Below, piece by piece: positions 56,251-64,000 of a DNA stretch of 64,000 nt. The translations under genes were made by a program, and so were the position numbers. Where the stretch lies: positions 62,001-126,000 of the forward strand of contig NZ_AUIK01000027.1 in assembly GCF_000423665.1 (NCBI RefSeq). The letters are read 5' to 3'. The stretch is from Solirubrobacter soli DSM 22325. GTDB taxonomy: Bacteria; Actinomycetota; Thermoleophilia; Solirubrobacterales; Solirubrobacteraceae. The notes under the pieces were generated by a model that saw nothing but the letters and a program-made list of their open reading frames with translations, searched no databases and was not told the origin of the DNA. The stretch's first letter is position 1, and every line of letters begins with the position of its first letter.

Positions 56251-57502
56251 AGCGGCCGTAGCGCTCGGCGACGACCGTTGGGATGCGGGCGGTGATGCGG
56301 ACGCCGTCCGGGGTGTCCTCGCGCTCCATCTCGCCCGCGAGGTGGTGGAGCTCGTTGATCAGCCCGCCCTGGGAGAACGGGACGAGCAGCTCGACGTCCG
56401 AGAGGGTCTTCTCGAACTCGGCCACGATCCGCTCGCGCAGGTCCTCCAGCCCTTCGCCGGTGACCGCGGAGACGAGCGCGGCGTCGGGGTGGCGGAAGCT
56501 CAGCTCGCGGCGGCGCTCGTCGTCGAGGATGTCGGCTTTGTTGAGGACGAGCATCCGGGGACTCGAGCCCGCGTCGATCTCCTCCAGCACGTCCTCCACG
56601 GCCCGTGTCATGGCGACGAGCTCCTCCTCGTCGGCGGAGGCGTCGACGACGTGCAGCACGAGGTCGGCGAGCTTGGTCTCCTCCAGCGTCGCCGCGAACG
56701 CGTCCACGAGCTGATGCGGCAGCTTGCGGATGAAGCCGACGGTGTCGGTCATCAGGAACGTGCGGCCGTGGAGCAGGAGCGTGCGGGTCGTCGGGTCCAA
56801 CGTGTGGAACAGGCGGTCGCGGACGCCGACCTCTGAGCCGGTGAGCGCGTTGAGCAGCGTCGACTTGCCGGCGTTGGTGTAGCCCGCGAGCGCGACGTTG
56901 GGCAGGTGCGCCCGCTCACGCTCGGCGCGCTGGGTCGCGCGGGTGGACTTGACCTGCTCGAGCCGGCGGCGCAGGACCGTGATGCGGTCGCGCGCCAGGC
57001 GGCGGTCGGTCTCGATCTGCGACTCGCCGGGGCCGCGGGTGCCGATGCCGCCCACGCCGCGGCCGGCGCCGAGACGCTCCAAGTGCGTCCACAGGCCGCG
57101 CATGCGGGCCATGTTGTATTCGAGCTGGGCCAGCTCGACCTGCATCTTGCCCTCGGCCGTGTGGGCGTGGCCGGCGAAGATGTCGAGGATCACCGCGGTG
57201 CGGTCGAGCACCGGGACGTCGAGCGCGGCCTCGAGGTTGCGCTGCTGGCGCGGGGTCAGCTCGTCGTCGGCGACGACGAGGTTCGCGTCGGCAGGTTTGA
57301 GGAGCGCCTTGAGCTCCTCGACCTTGCCCGAGCCGAGGTAGTGGTTCGGATGCGGCTTGTCGAGCTTCTGGCTGAGCGCGCCGACGGTCGCCACACCGGC
57401 GGTGCGCAGCAGCTCCTTGAGCTCCGCGAGGTCTTCATGTTCCTGCGTGGCCGCGATGCAATACGCGCGCTGCCTGGCGCGGCCATTTCCCGATTGTTCC
57501 AA
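56231..57502 (-). CDS. hflX: GTPase HflX
   Basis: HflX is a ribosome-associated GTPase that splits stalled ribosomes. The 423-residue protein has the N-terminal HflX domain (LVVADDELTPRQQRNLEAAL), the glycine-rich GAGRGVGGIGTRGPGESQIE linker, and G motifs GYTNAGKSTLLNALTG (G1), DTVGFIRKLPHQLV (G3) and NKADIL (G4). TTG 57502 follows the -10 element TAGAAT by 8 nt. It is the first gene of a transcript that probably continues into the thymidylate-synthase-like and ParB-like genes. Confidence 0.94.
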   Translation of the reverse strand: MEQSGNGRARQRAYCIAATQEHEDLAELKELLRTAGVATVGALSQKLDKPHPNHYLGSGKVEELKALLKPADANLVVADDELTPRQQRNLEAALDVPVLDRTAVILDIFAGHAHTAEGKMQVELAQLEYNMARMRGLWTHLERLGAGRGVGGIGTRGPGESQIETDRRLARDRITVLRRRLEQVKSTRATQRAERERAHLPNVALAGYTNAGKSTLLNALTGSEVGVRDRLFHTLDPTTRTLLLHGRTFLMTDTVGFIRKLPHQLVDAFAATLEETKLADLVLHVVDASADEEELVAMTRAVEDVLEEIDAGSSPRMLVLNKADILDDERRRELSFRHPDAALVSAVTGEGLEDLRERIVAEFEKTLSDVELLVPFSQGGLINELHHLAGEMEREDTPDGVRITARIPTVVAERYGRYAVNGN

Positions 57503-57528
57503 GGCTGATCATTCTAGAGTCTGGTCCC
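57503..57528. promoter_or_regulatory. Shared bidirectional promoter, hflX and dapE
   Basis: Minus-strand TAGAAT (57516-57511) ends 8 nt before TTG 57502. Plus-strand TAGAGT (57515-57520) ends 8 nt before GTG 57529. The hexamers share the TA at 57515-57516. Confidence 0.6.
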
Positions 57529-58560
57529 GTGCCCGTCGCGGAGCGCCTCGCGGCGCGGACCCTGGAACTGATCGACATCCCGAGCGAGTCGTACGGGGAG
57601 GCCGCGGTCGCCGCGCACGTCGCCGACGTCCTGCGCGCCGGCGGGGCCGAGGTGCGCGACCTGGGCGATTCCTGCGTGCTCGCGCAGCCTCCGGGCACGT
57701 CGCCGCGCGTGCTGCTCGCGGGCCACCTGGACACGGTCCCGGCGCAGGACAACATCCCCGGCCGACTGGATTCGAACCGCGTTCACGGGCTCGGCGCGTC
57801 CGACATGAAGGGCGCGTGCGCGGTGATGCTCGAGCTGGTGCTCGCGGGCGCGCCGTACGCCGCGCTGTTCTTCCCGCGCGAGGAGCTGCCGTCCACCGAG
57901 TCCTCGTTGACGCCGCTGCTGGAGCGCGTCTCCTTCGACTACGACTTCGTCGTCGTGATGGAGCCGACCGACAACGAGCTGCACGCGGGCTGCGTCGGCA
58001 ACATCAACGCGACCTGGGAGTTCCGCGGGCGCTCCGGCCACTCCGCCCGCCCCTGGCAGGCCGAGAACGCGATCACCGCCGCCGCGCTCGGCATCGCCAC
58101 GCTCGCCAGCTCGCCGATCCAGCCCGTGTCCTTCGAGGGGCTGACGTTCTTCGAGGTCGCGTCGGTGACGAAGGTCAACGGCGGCATCGCGATGAACGTG
58201 ATCCCGGAGAGCTGCACCGCGCACGTCAACTTCCGCTACGCCCCCGGACGCACCCCGGATGAGGCGGAGGCGCGCCTGCACGAGCTCACGGGCGGCCTCG
58301 GCGAGCTGACGGTCACGGGCAACTCGGGCTCGGGCGCCGTCGCCGCCGGGCACCCGCTGGCGCGCAAGCTGATCGAGACCGGCTCGCTGCACGTCGCGCC
58401 GAAGCAGGCGTGGACGCCGGTGGCGGAGTTCGCCGCGGCCGGCTTTCCCGCCGTCAACTTCGGCCCGGGCGCGACGGCGCGGGCCCATCGGCGCGACGAG
58501 TCGATCGAGATCGCCGCGCTGCTGCGCTCCTACGAGGTCCTGGAGGCCTTCGCTTCATGA
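57529..58560 (+). CDS. dapE: Succinyl-diaminopimelate desuccinylase DapE
   Basis: DapE is a dizinc M20 peptidase-like enzyme that removes succinate from N-succinyl-diaminopimelate in lysine and peptidoglycan synthesis. The 343-residue protein has LLAGHLDTVPAQ, GLGASDMKGACAVML and FFPREELPSTESSLTPLL, which carry the metal ligands and catalytic glutamate, and the dimerisation domain around GRSGHSARPWQAENA. With dapC next and dapD at 62.5 kb, the window encodes three steps of the succinylase branch. Confidence 0.92.
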   Translation: MPVAERLAARTLELIDIPSESYGEAAVAAHVADVLRAGGAEVRDLGDSCVLAQPPGTSPRVLLAGHLDTVPAQDNIPGRLDSNRVHGLGASDMKGACAVMLELVLAGAPYAALFFPREELPSTESSLTPLLERVSFDYDFVVVMEPTDNELHAGCVGNINATWEFRGRSGHSARPWQAENAITAAALGIATLASSPIQPVSFEGLTFFEVASVTKVNGGIAMNVIPESCTAHVNFRYAPGRTPDEAEARLHELTGGLGELTVTGNSGSGAVAAGHPLARKLIETGSLHVAPKQAWTPVAEFAAAGFPAVNFGPGATARAHRRDESIEIAALLRSYEVLEAFAS

Positions 58561-59678
58561 CCGTCCGTCTGAACCCCGTTCTGGCCGGCCTCGCGAAGTA
58601 CCCGTTCACTCGGCTCGACGAGGCCAAGGCGCGACTGCGCGCCGCGGGGGTCGAGCTGCTGGACTTCGGGGTCGGCGAGCCGCGCGAGGAGACGCCCGCG
58701 TTCATCCGCGAGGCCTTCGCGGCGGCGATCACGCCGCTGGCGCCCTACCCGCTCGCGGTCGGCCTGCCGGAGCTGCGCGTGGCGATCGCGGACTGGGCCG
58801 CTCGCCGGTTCGGCGCGACGCTCGACCCGGACACCGACGTGATCCCGACGCTCGGCTCCAAGGAGGCGGTGTTCGCGCTCGCGAACGTCTTCGACGGCGA
58901 GGTCGTGGCCGTGCCGACGCCGTCCTACCCGGTCTACGACCGCGGTGCCGCCTTCGCGGGCAAGCGGGTGCTCGAGCTGCCGCTGACCGAGTCAGGCGGC
59001 TGGCTGCCGGACCTCGAGAGCGTCGACTGGACCGGGGTCGGCGTGCTCTGGCTCAACTATCCGAACAACCCGACCGGTGCCCGCGCGCCGCTCGCGTTCT
59101 ACGAGCGAGCCGCCGAACTGGCGCGCGAGCACGGCTTCGTGCTCGCGTCGGACGAGGCGTACTCCGAGCTCTACTTCGCGGGCGAGCCGCCGGTCAGCGC
59201 GCTGCAGGTGCGCGACCGCTCGCACGTCGCGGTCTTCAACACGCTGTCGAAGCGCTCGTCGATGCCGGGCTACCGCTCCGGGTTCGTCGCCGGCGACCCC
59301 GAGATCGTCGCCGCGCTGAAGAAGTACCGGCCGAACGTCGGCGTGGCGCCGCTGGAGGTCGTCCAGCGCGCGGCGATCGCGGCATGGGGCGACGAGGCGC
59401 ACGTCGCCGAGGTGCGCGACCGCTACCGGGCCAAGCGCGAGGCGCTCCTCCCCACGCTCGAGGCGATCGGGCTGCGCGACGCGGGCGGCGACGCGACGTT
59501 CTTCCTCTGGATGGACGCGGGCGATCGGGCCGACGCGCTCGCCGCGCGCTGGTTGGAGGCGGGCGTGGTCGTGGCGCCCGGATCGTTCTTCGGTGCGCCG
59601 AACTACCTGCGCATCGCGCTCGTGCCGACGCCGGAGGCGTGCGCGCGGGCGGCCGCGATCATCCGCGACCTTGCCTGA
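58557..59678 (+). CDS. dapC: Succinyldiaminopimelate transaminase DapC
   Basis: The 373-residue fold-type I aminotransferase has the pyridoxal-phosphate lysine in FNTLSKRSSMPGYRSGF and the conserved LNYPNNPTGA, SDEAYSELYF and final NYLRIALV. It makes N-succinyl-diaminopimelate, the substrate of DapE. It overlaps dapE by 4 nt, and context supports DapC over other aminotransferases of this class. Confidence 0.9.
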   Translation: MTVRLNPVLAGLAKYPFTRLDEAKARLRAAGVELLDFGVGEPREETPAFIREAFAAAITPLAPYPLAVGLPELRVAIADWAARRFGATLDPDTDVIPTLGSKEAVFALANVFDGEVVAVPTPSYPVYDRGAAFAGKRVLELPLTESGGWLPDLESVDWTGVGVLWLNYPNNPTGARAPLAFYERAAELAREHGFVLASDEAYSELYFAGEPPVSALQVRDRSHVAVFNTLSKRSSMPGYRSGFVAGDPEIVAALKKYRPNVGVAPLEVVQRAAIAAWGDEAHVAEVRDRYRAKREALLPTLEAIGLRDAGGDATFFLWMDAGDRADALAARWLEAGVVVAPGSFFGAPNYLRIALVPTPEACARAAAIIRDLA

Positions 59679-60402
59679 GGAGCTGTATCGGGACCGCGGG
59701 CGAGCCGAGTCGTTCGGGTCGATCGCCAGGCTCTATGACCGCTATCGCCCGGCGCCGGCGCCCGAGTTCATCGCCGAGCTGCTCGCGCTGCGGCCGGCGA
59801 AGGTGCTCGACATCGGCTGCGGGACGGGCAAGGTCGCGCGAGCGCTCACCGGGCTGGACGTCCTCGGTGTCGAGCTCGACGAGCGGATGGCTTCAATCGC
59901 CCGCGAGCACGGCGTCGACGTCGAGGTCTCGGCGTTCGAGACCTGGGACGACCGCGGCCGGACCTTCGACCTGATCACCTGCGGCGACGCCTGGCACTGG
60001 ATCGACCCGGCCCGCGGCTGGCGCAAGATCGGCCGCGTGCTGCGGCCTGGTGGGACGGTCGCGCGGTTCTGGAACCACAACGAGATCGCCGAGCCGGTGC
60101 GGACGGCGCTGCGCGAAGTCTTCGAACGCGTGATCCCCGAGATCGATCATTCCGGCGGCAAGCGACACGGCGCGCCGGGCGACGACCCGCGCGTCGACCA
60201 CCGCTCCTACCCCTGGGAGCGCACCTACACCGCCGACGAGTGGGTCGCGCTGATCTCCACCTACAGCGTCAACCAGACGCTGGAGCCCAGCCGGTTGGCC
60301 GAGCTCCAGCGTGGCCTGCACGACGCGATCACCGCCCACGGCGGGACCGTCGTCGTGCACGGCGCGACCGACGTCAGCTGGTCGCGGGCCGCACCGCACT
60401 GA
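59671..60402 (+). CDS. Class I SAM methyltransferase
   Basis: The 243-residue protein has SFGSIARLYDRYRPAPAPEF, motif I KVLDIGCGTGKVARAL and CGDAWHWIDPARGW, the pattern of UbiE/YafE-like methyltransferases. TTG 59671 overlaps dapC by 8 nt, so it is cotranscribed, although a link to lysine synthesis is not obvious. Its 3' end overlaps the convergent MFS gene by 29 nt. Confidence 0.82.
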   Translation: MPEELYRDRGRAESFGSIARLYDRYRPAPAPEFIAELLALRPAKVLDIGCGTGKVARALTGLDVLGVELDERMASIAREHGVDVEVSAFETWDDRGRTFDLITCGDAWHWIDPARGWRKIGRVLRPGGTVARFWNHNEIAEPVRTALREVFERVIPEIDHSGGKRHGAPGDDPRVDHRSYPWERTYTADEWVALISTYSVNQTLEPSRLAELQRGLHDAITAHGGTVVVHGATDVSWSRAAPH

Positions 60403-61591
60403 ACGGCCGGAGCATCGCCGCCAGGCCGGCCACGAGGGCGGCGCCGAGGACCGCGGCGAAGATCAGCAGCGCGACGCGCGGCTCGACGTGCTGGGTGAGG
60501 ACGCCGAGGCCGACGACCGGCACCGCGAGCCCGATGTAGCCGGCGAGGAACAGGCCCGCGAGCGCCTCGGCGCGGCGGGCGGGCTCGGCGACGGCGATGA
60601 CGGTGCCGACGGCGCCCTTGAAGACGCTGCCGGCGCCGGCGCCGAACGCGACGCCGCCGATCAGGAACAGCGCGAGGCTCGGGGTCGGCAGCCACAGGGC
60701 GAGCACGACGAGCGCCAGGCCGGCGAGGGTCACGACGGTGCCGTTGGCGACGAGCTCGCGACGCGGGCGGCGCGCCAGCGCGACCTGCACGACGGCCGCG
60801 GAGGCGAACACGATGAACGCGGCCGCGCCGGCGAGCGCCTTCGACGGGTGGTGCAGCGACTGCGCCAGGAACGTGGGCGCCAGCGAGGTGAACAGGCCGA
60901 ACGCGGCGAAGCCGACGGCGGCGCCGAGCGCGGCCCCGAAGTACTCGCCGCGGGCGGACGCGGGGACCGACACGCGCTGCGGGCGGTAGGCGGGACGCGG
61001 CGTCGGGGCGCTGCGCGTCTCCGGCGTGGCTGCGACGACCGCCATCGCGAGCAGCAGCGCGGCGAGGCCGACGACGTACGGGACGGTCAGCGGGCTGTCG
61101 ACCCACTGGGCGAGGACGCCGGCGACCAGCGCGCCGGTGCCGATGCCGCCGATGTTGGCCGCGACGCCGACGATCTCGGCGCGACGCGCGTTCGCGTCCG
61201 GGCGGGCGCCGGCGTGCAGCTCGGCGATCCAGGCGGTCGCGGTCGCGGTGACGGCGCCGACGGCGAGGCCGTTGAGCACGCGGGCGACGAGCAGCCCGGG
61301 CAGGTCGCGCCAGACGACGAAGGAGACGGCGGTGACCGCCGCTAAGGCCAGACCCGGGAGCAGTACGCGCTTGCGTCCATAGACGTCGGAGAGGTGGCCG
61401 ACGAGGAACAGGGAGATCGTCACGCCGACGGCGTAGGCGGCGAAGACGGCGGTGATCGTGAGCGCTCCGAAGCCGTCGCGCGCGGCATACAAGCCGTACA
61501 GCGGCGTGGGGAATGCGGAGTACGCCATCACGACCATCAACGCGAACGCGATCGCCCAGAACCCGCGGTCGTGGTTGAGGAGCTTGGTCAT
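60374..61591 (-). CDS. MFS transporter, 12-helix
   Basis: The 405-residue protein starts NHDRGFWAIAFALMVVMAYS and has motif A in LVGHLSDVYGRKRVLLPGL. Twelve helices are predicted. It is probably an exporter of small hydrophobic molecules and may be regulated by the divergent LysR protein. A possible -10 element (AATAGT, 61603-61598) ends 6 nt before the ATG. Confidence 0.88.
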   Translation of the reverse strand: MTKLLNHDRGFWAIAFALMVVMAYSAFPTPLYGLYAARDGFGALTITAVFAAYAVGVTISLFLVGHLSDVYGRKRVLLPGLALAAVTAVSFVVWRDLPGLLVARVLNGLAVGAVTATATAWIAELHAGARPDANARRAEIVGVAANIGGIGTGALVAGVLAQWVDSPLTVPYVVGLAALLLAMAVVAATPETRSAPTPRPAYRPQRVSVPASARGEYFGAALGAAVGFAAFGLFTSLAPTFLAQSLHHPSKALAGAAAFIVFASAAVVQVALARRPRRELVANGTVVTLAGLALVVLALWLPTPSLALFLIGGVAFGAGAGSVFKGAVGTVIAVAEPARRAEALAGLFLAGYIGLAVPVVGLGVLTQHVEPRVALLIFAAVLGAALVAGLAAMLRPFSAVRPATS

Positions 61592-61669
61592 GACACCACT
61601 ATTGCTCACGCAACCATCGCGATCAACGCATGTTCGCGCTATCTGCCATCGCGTATCGTGATGGGTCTC
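61592..61669. promoter_or_regulatory. Divergent MFS-LysR control region
   Basis: It holds AATAGT (61603-61598, minus) and TATCGT (61654-61659, plus, ending 10 nt before ATG 61670). Two direct copies of CCATCGCGwAT at about 61613 and 61646 are candidate LysR-binding half-sites. Confidence 0.4.
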
Positions 61670-62566
61670 ATGGAGCTGCGTCAGTTCGAGGCGTTCGTCG
61701 CCGCCGCCGAGGAAGGCGGCATCACCCGCGCGGCGGATCGGTTGCACGTCGTCCAGTCCGCGGTGTCGGCGTCGCTGCGCCGGCTCGAGGCCGAGCTCGG
61801 GACGCCGTTGTTCGAACGCCACGCCCGCGGGGTGCAACTGACCGACGCCGGGCGTGCGCTCCTCCCCCACGCCCGCGCGGCGCTCGGCGCCGCCGAGGCG
61901 GCGCGTGAGGCCGTCGACGCGGTCCGCGGCGGGCTGCGCGGCGTCGTGCGGCTCGGGATCATGCAGTCGCAGTCCTCACGCGTGAGCGTGCCGGGGATCC
62001 TGCGCGAGTTCCGCGACCTGCATCCGGGCGTCGAGCTGCGCGTCGGGCACGGCAGCGGCGGGTCGGTGGAGATGGCGGGGCAGGTCGCGGAGGGCCTGCT
62101 CGACATCGCGTTCGTCGCGCTCCGGGAGCCGCCGGCCGGGGTCGAGCTCACGCCGCTGGCGGCGGAGTCGATCGCGCTGATCTGCCCGCGCGAGCATCGG
62201 CTCGCTTCCGCGCCCTCGGTGGAGCTCGCCGACCTCGTGGGCGAGCCGATCGCCGAGACGCCGCCCGGCTGGGGCACGCGGATCATCTCCGAGCGCGCGT
62301 TCGCAGCGGCCGGGCTCGAGCGCACGCCGGCGTTCGAGATCAACGACATCCAGACGATCCTCGACCTGGTCCGCAACGGCCTCGCGGTGGCGTTGCTGCC
62401 CGCGGCGTTCGTGCTCGACGACGACTCGTTGGCCGCGATCCCGGTCCGGGGCGCCGACATGACGTTCGAGATCGTCCTCGCGCGGCCGTCCGGCCGCCGC
62501 CTGGGCGCGGCGGCGGAGGCGCTCGGCGAGCTGATCGTCAGTCGTTCGCGTGCAGGGCGGCGTTGA
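61670..62566 (+). CDS. LysR family transcriptional regulator
   Basis: The 298-residue protein has the LysR helix-turn-helix ([60 protein letters not shown]) and a C-terminal ligand-binding domain. It probably controls the divergent MFS gene in response to a small ligand. Its end overlaps dapD by 29 nt on the opposite strand. Confidence 0.92.
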   Translation: MELRQFEAFVAAAEEGGITRAADRLHVVQSAVSASLRRLEAELGTPLFERHARGVQLTDAGRALLPHARAALGAAEAAREAVDAVRGGLRGVVRLGIMQSQSSRVSVPGILREFRDLHPGVELRVGHGSGGSVEMAGQVAEGLLDIAFVALREPPAGVELTPLAAESIALICPREHRLASAPSVELADLVGEPIAETPPGWGTRIISERAFAAAGLERTPAFEINDIQTILDLVRNGLAVALLPAAFVLDDDSLAAIPVRGADMTFEIVLARPSGRRLGAAAEALGELIVSRSRAGRR

Positions 62567-63446
62567 GCCCGGCCCAGTTGCCGGAGCGCGGCAGCGCCTC
62601 GACCGTCCCGGTCTTGGAGTTGCGGCGGAACAGCAGGCCGTTGGCGTGGTTGAGGTCGCGGCCCTTGACGACCTCGCCGTCGGGCAGCGTGATCAGCGTC
62701 CCCGCCGTGACGTAGAGGCCGGCCTCGACGGTGCAGTCGTCGCCGAGGCTGATGCCGATGCCCGCGTTGGCGCCGAGCAGGCAGCGCTCGCCGATGCTGA
62801 TGACCTCGTTGCCGCCGCCGCTCAGCGTGCCCATGATGCTGCTGCCGCCGCCGACGTCCGATCCGTCGCCGACGACGACGCCCGCGGAGATGCGGCCCTC
62901 GACCATCGAGTGGCCGAGCGTCCCAGCGTTGAAGTTCACGAAGCCCTCGTGCATGACCGTGGTGCCGTCGGCGAGGTGGGCGCCGAGGCGCACGCGATCG
63001 GCGTCGGCCACGCGGACGCCGCTCGGCGTCACGTAGTCGGTCATCCGCGGGAACTTGTCGAGGCTGAAGACCTGGACCGCGATGTTGCGCCGGCGCGCGT
63101 CGAGCAGCACGTCGGTCAGGTTCGCGGGATCGACGGGACCGAGGTTCGTCCAGGCGACGTTCGGCAGGACGCCGAAGATGCCGTCGAGGTTGATGCTGCG
63201 CGGCTTGACCAGGCGGTGGCTGAGGAGGTGGAGCCGCAGGTAGGCGTCGGCGGTGTCCTGTGGCGGCGCGTCCAGGTCCTCGATGACCGTCAGGACGGCC
63301 TTCTGGGTCACCCCGCGCAGCTCGTCCGGGGTGTCCGGGAAGGCGAGCGCGTCCGCGGGCGTGCCGTCCAGTCGCGGGTCCGGATAGAAGACCTCGAGGA
63401 CCTTGTCGCCGCTGTATGTCGCGATTCCCGCGCCCCAGGCCTTCAT
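62538..63446 (-). CDS. dapD: Tetrahydrodipicolinate N-succinyltransferase DapD (actinobacterial type)
   Basis: The 302-residue enzyme has a left-handed beta-helix with hexapeptide repeats ([40 protein letters not shown]) and the longer actinobacterial N-terminal domain. It adds succinate to tetrahydrodipicolinate ahead of DapC and DapE. A strong Shine-Dalgarno (AAGGAG) lies 6 nt before the ATG, inside the end of the upstream gene, which it overlaps by 4 nt. Confidence 0.92.
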   Translation of the reverse strand: MKAWGAGIATYSGDKVLEVFYPDPRLDGTPADALAFPDTPDELRGVTQKAVLTVIEDLDAPPQDTADAYLRLHLLSHRLVKPRSINLDGIFGVLPNVAWTNLGPVDPANLTDVLLDARRRNIAVQVFSLDKFPRMTDYVTPSGVRVADADRVRLGAHLADGTTVMHEGFVNFNAGTLGHSMVEGRISAGVVVGDGSDVGGGSSIMGTLSGGGNEVISIGERCLLGANAGIGISLGDDCTVEAGLYVTAGTLITLPDGEVVKGRDLNHANGLLFRRNSKTGTVEALPRSGNWAGLNAALHAND

Positions 63447-64000
63447 TTCTTCTCCTTGAACGAATCCACGTGGTCGGCCGCGAAGGCATCGATGGTGCGC
63501 GGGTCGCGGTCCAAGACGTCCTTGACGCCGGACGTGACCATCTGGGCGCCGCCTGAGGCATAGACCTCGAACAGCTCCTTCAGGCCTTCCGCGTTCCAGG
63601 GCGGGACGCCCGCGCGGACCAGCTCGCGCTTGAGCGTCTCGATCGGGATCTCCTCGACCTCGATGTCGCGCCCGGCGGCCTTGAACACCCGCTTGGCCTG
63701 GTCGCGGTAGGAGACCGCCTCGGGGCCGCTCAGGCCGTAGGCCTTGCCCTCATGGCCGTCGGTCGTGAGCGCGACCGCGGCGACCTCGGCGACGTCGCGC
63801 GCGTCGACGATGCTGAACGCCGCGTCGGGGACCGGCGAGTAGAAAGTGTTGTTCAGGACGCGGTTGCCCCAGGCGAGCGTGTTCTGCATGAAGCCCGTCG
63901 GCCGCAGGAGCGTCCACGCCATCCCGGACTCCTTGAGCGCCTGCTCGACCTTGGCGTGCGTGCGGGCGAAGCGCTGGGGCGCCTCCGGACTGGCGCCGAT
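63443..64000 (-). CDS. NmrA-like NAD(P)-binding protein (partial, 5' end off window)
   Basis: The visible 185 residues are the C-terminal part of an atypical short-chain dehydrogenase. [11 protein letters not shown] is the typical substrate-pocket strand, [17 protein letters not shown] follows, and [20 protein letters not shown] closes the fold. The N-terminal nucleotide-binding glycine motif is beyond the window. Such proteins reduce quinones or sense the NADPH state. It is coupled to dapD by a 4-nt overlap. Confidence 0.82.
   Translation of the reverse strand: MGASPEAPQRFARTHAKVEQALKESGMAWTLLRPTGFMQNTLAWGNRVLNNTFYSPVPDAAFSIVDARDVAEVAAVALTTDGHEGKAYGLSGPEAVSYRDQAKRVFKAAGRDIEVEEIPIETLKRELVRAGVPPWNAEGLKELFEVYASGGAQMVTSGVKDVLDRDPRTIDAFAADHVDSFKEKK

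Noticed and set aside
1-64000. CRISPR arrays, rRNA genes, tRNA genes, riboswitches
   Set aside because: I looked for short regularly spaced repeats, rRNA core sequences, cloverleaf patterns and known aptamer consensus segments and found none that I could support.

Overview
The window is a compact, very GC-rich chromosomal segment (roughly 70% G+C by eye) that looks actinobacterial. Gene content points towards the Thermoleophilia/Solirubrobacterales: a complete form II cox-type hydroxylase operon, the succinylase branch of lysine synthesis, MurT/GatD, an HNH_repeat protein, and a paired Agl23/DUF2298 locus. The lineage is an inference from gene content only. I see no rRNA, tRNA, CRISPR array, prophage or intact insertion sequence. 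The only intergenic stretch above 300 bases (30919-31610) holds a decayed IS110-type transposase.

Layout. 1-1.6 kb: the 5' end of a probable sugar transferase, a cysteine-dioxygenase-like cupin and an amidohydrolase. 1.6-4.9 kb: molybdopterin synthesis, with a fused MoaD-MoaE divergent from moaC-moaA-moeA. 4.9-7.3 kb: an O-methyltransferase, a SHOCT protein and a Crp/Fnr regulator. 7.3-14.3 kb: an eight-gene minus-strand operon (coxS-L-M, MoxR, CoxE, MocA-like, CoxG and a 58-residue protein) whose enzyme needs the cofactor made by the moa/moe genes. 14.3-20.7 kb: PilZ, AlkZ-like, thioredoxin-like, TrmH-type and HNH_repeat genes. 21-26.6 kb: metallo-hydrolase, flippase-like, Agl23-type and DUF2298 membrane proteins. 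26.6-30.9 kb: enolase-like protein, sigma factor with DNA methyltransferase, cyclophilin and HAD phosphatase. 31.6-35.4 kb: lipid kinase, murT, an inserted methyltransferase and gatD. 35.4-38.9 kb: a four-gene osmolyte ABC transporter. 38.9-41.3 kb: a GGDEF-EAL protein and a hemolysin III homologue. 41.3-45.2 kb: a nucleotide cluster (nucleotidyltransferase and fused deaminase, divergent from thyA-folA-HIT). 45.2-47.2 kb: MFS pump and TetR with a clear operator. 47.2-57.5 kb: an accessory-looking island. 57.5-64 kb: dapE-dapC, a second MFS gene with LysR, and dapD.

The island is the most interesting part. A 9-codon leader ORF runs into a Trypco1-type small protein, followed by a 1359-residue trypsin-NACHT-WD40 protein, a known architecture of bacterial conflict systems. 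Tail-to-tail with it is a tightly coupled trio reading out of hflX: a thymidylate-synthase-like protein with altered active-site residues, a ParB-like 191-residue protein, and an 857-residue protein with a second ParB-like DGNHR motif near its C terminus. I do not recognise this trio as a described system.

Two architectural habits recur. First, many genes appear leaderless: a TANNNT-type -10 element ends 6-11 nt (usually 7 or 8) before the start codon. At five divergent pairs a single short symmetric sequence supplies the -10 element for both strands. Second, genes are packed: about twenty same-strand neighbours overlap by the 4-nt ATGA/GTGA/TTGA type. Nine of eleven convergent pairs overlap at their 3' ends, and the other two are separated only by the same palindromic repeat.
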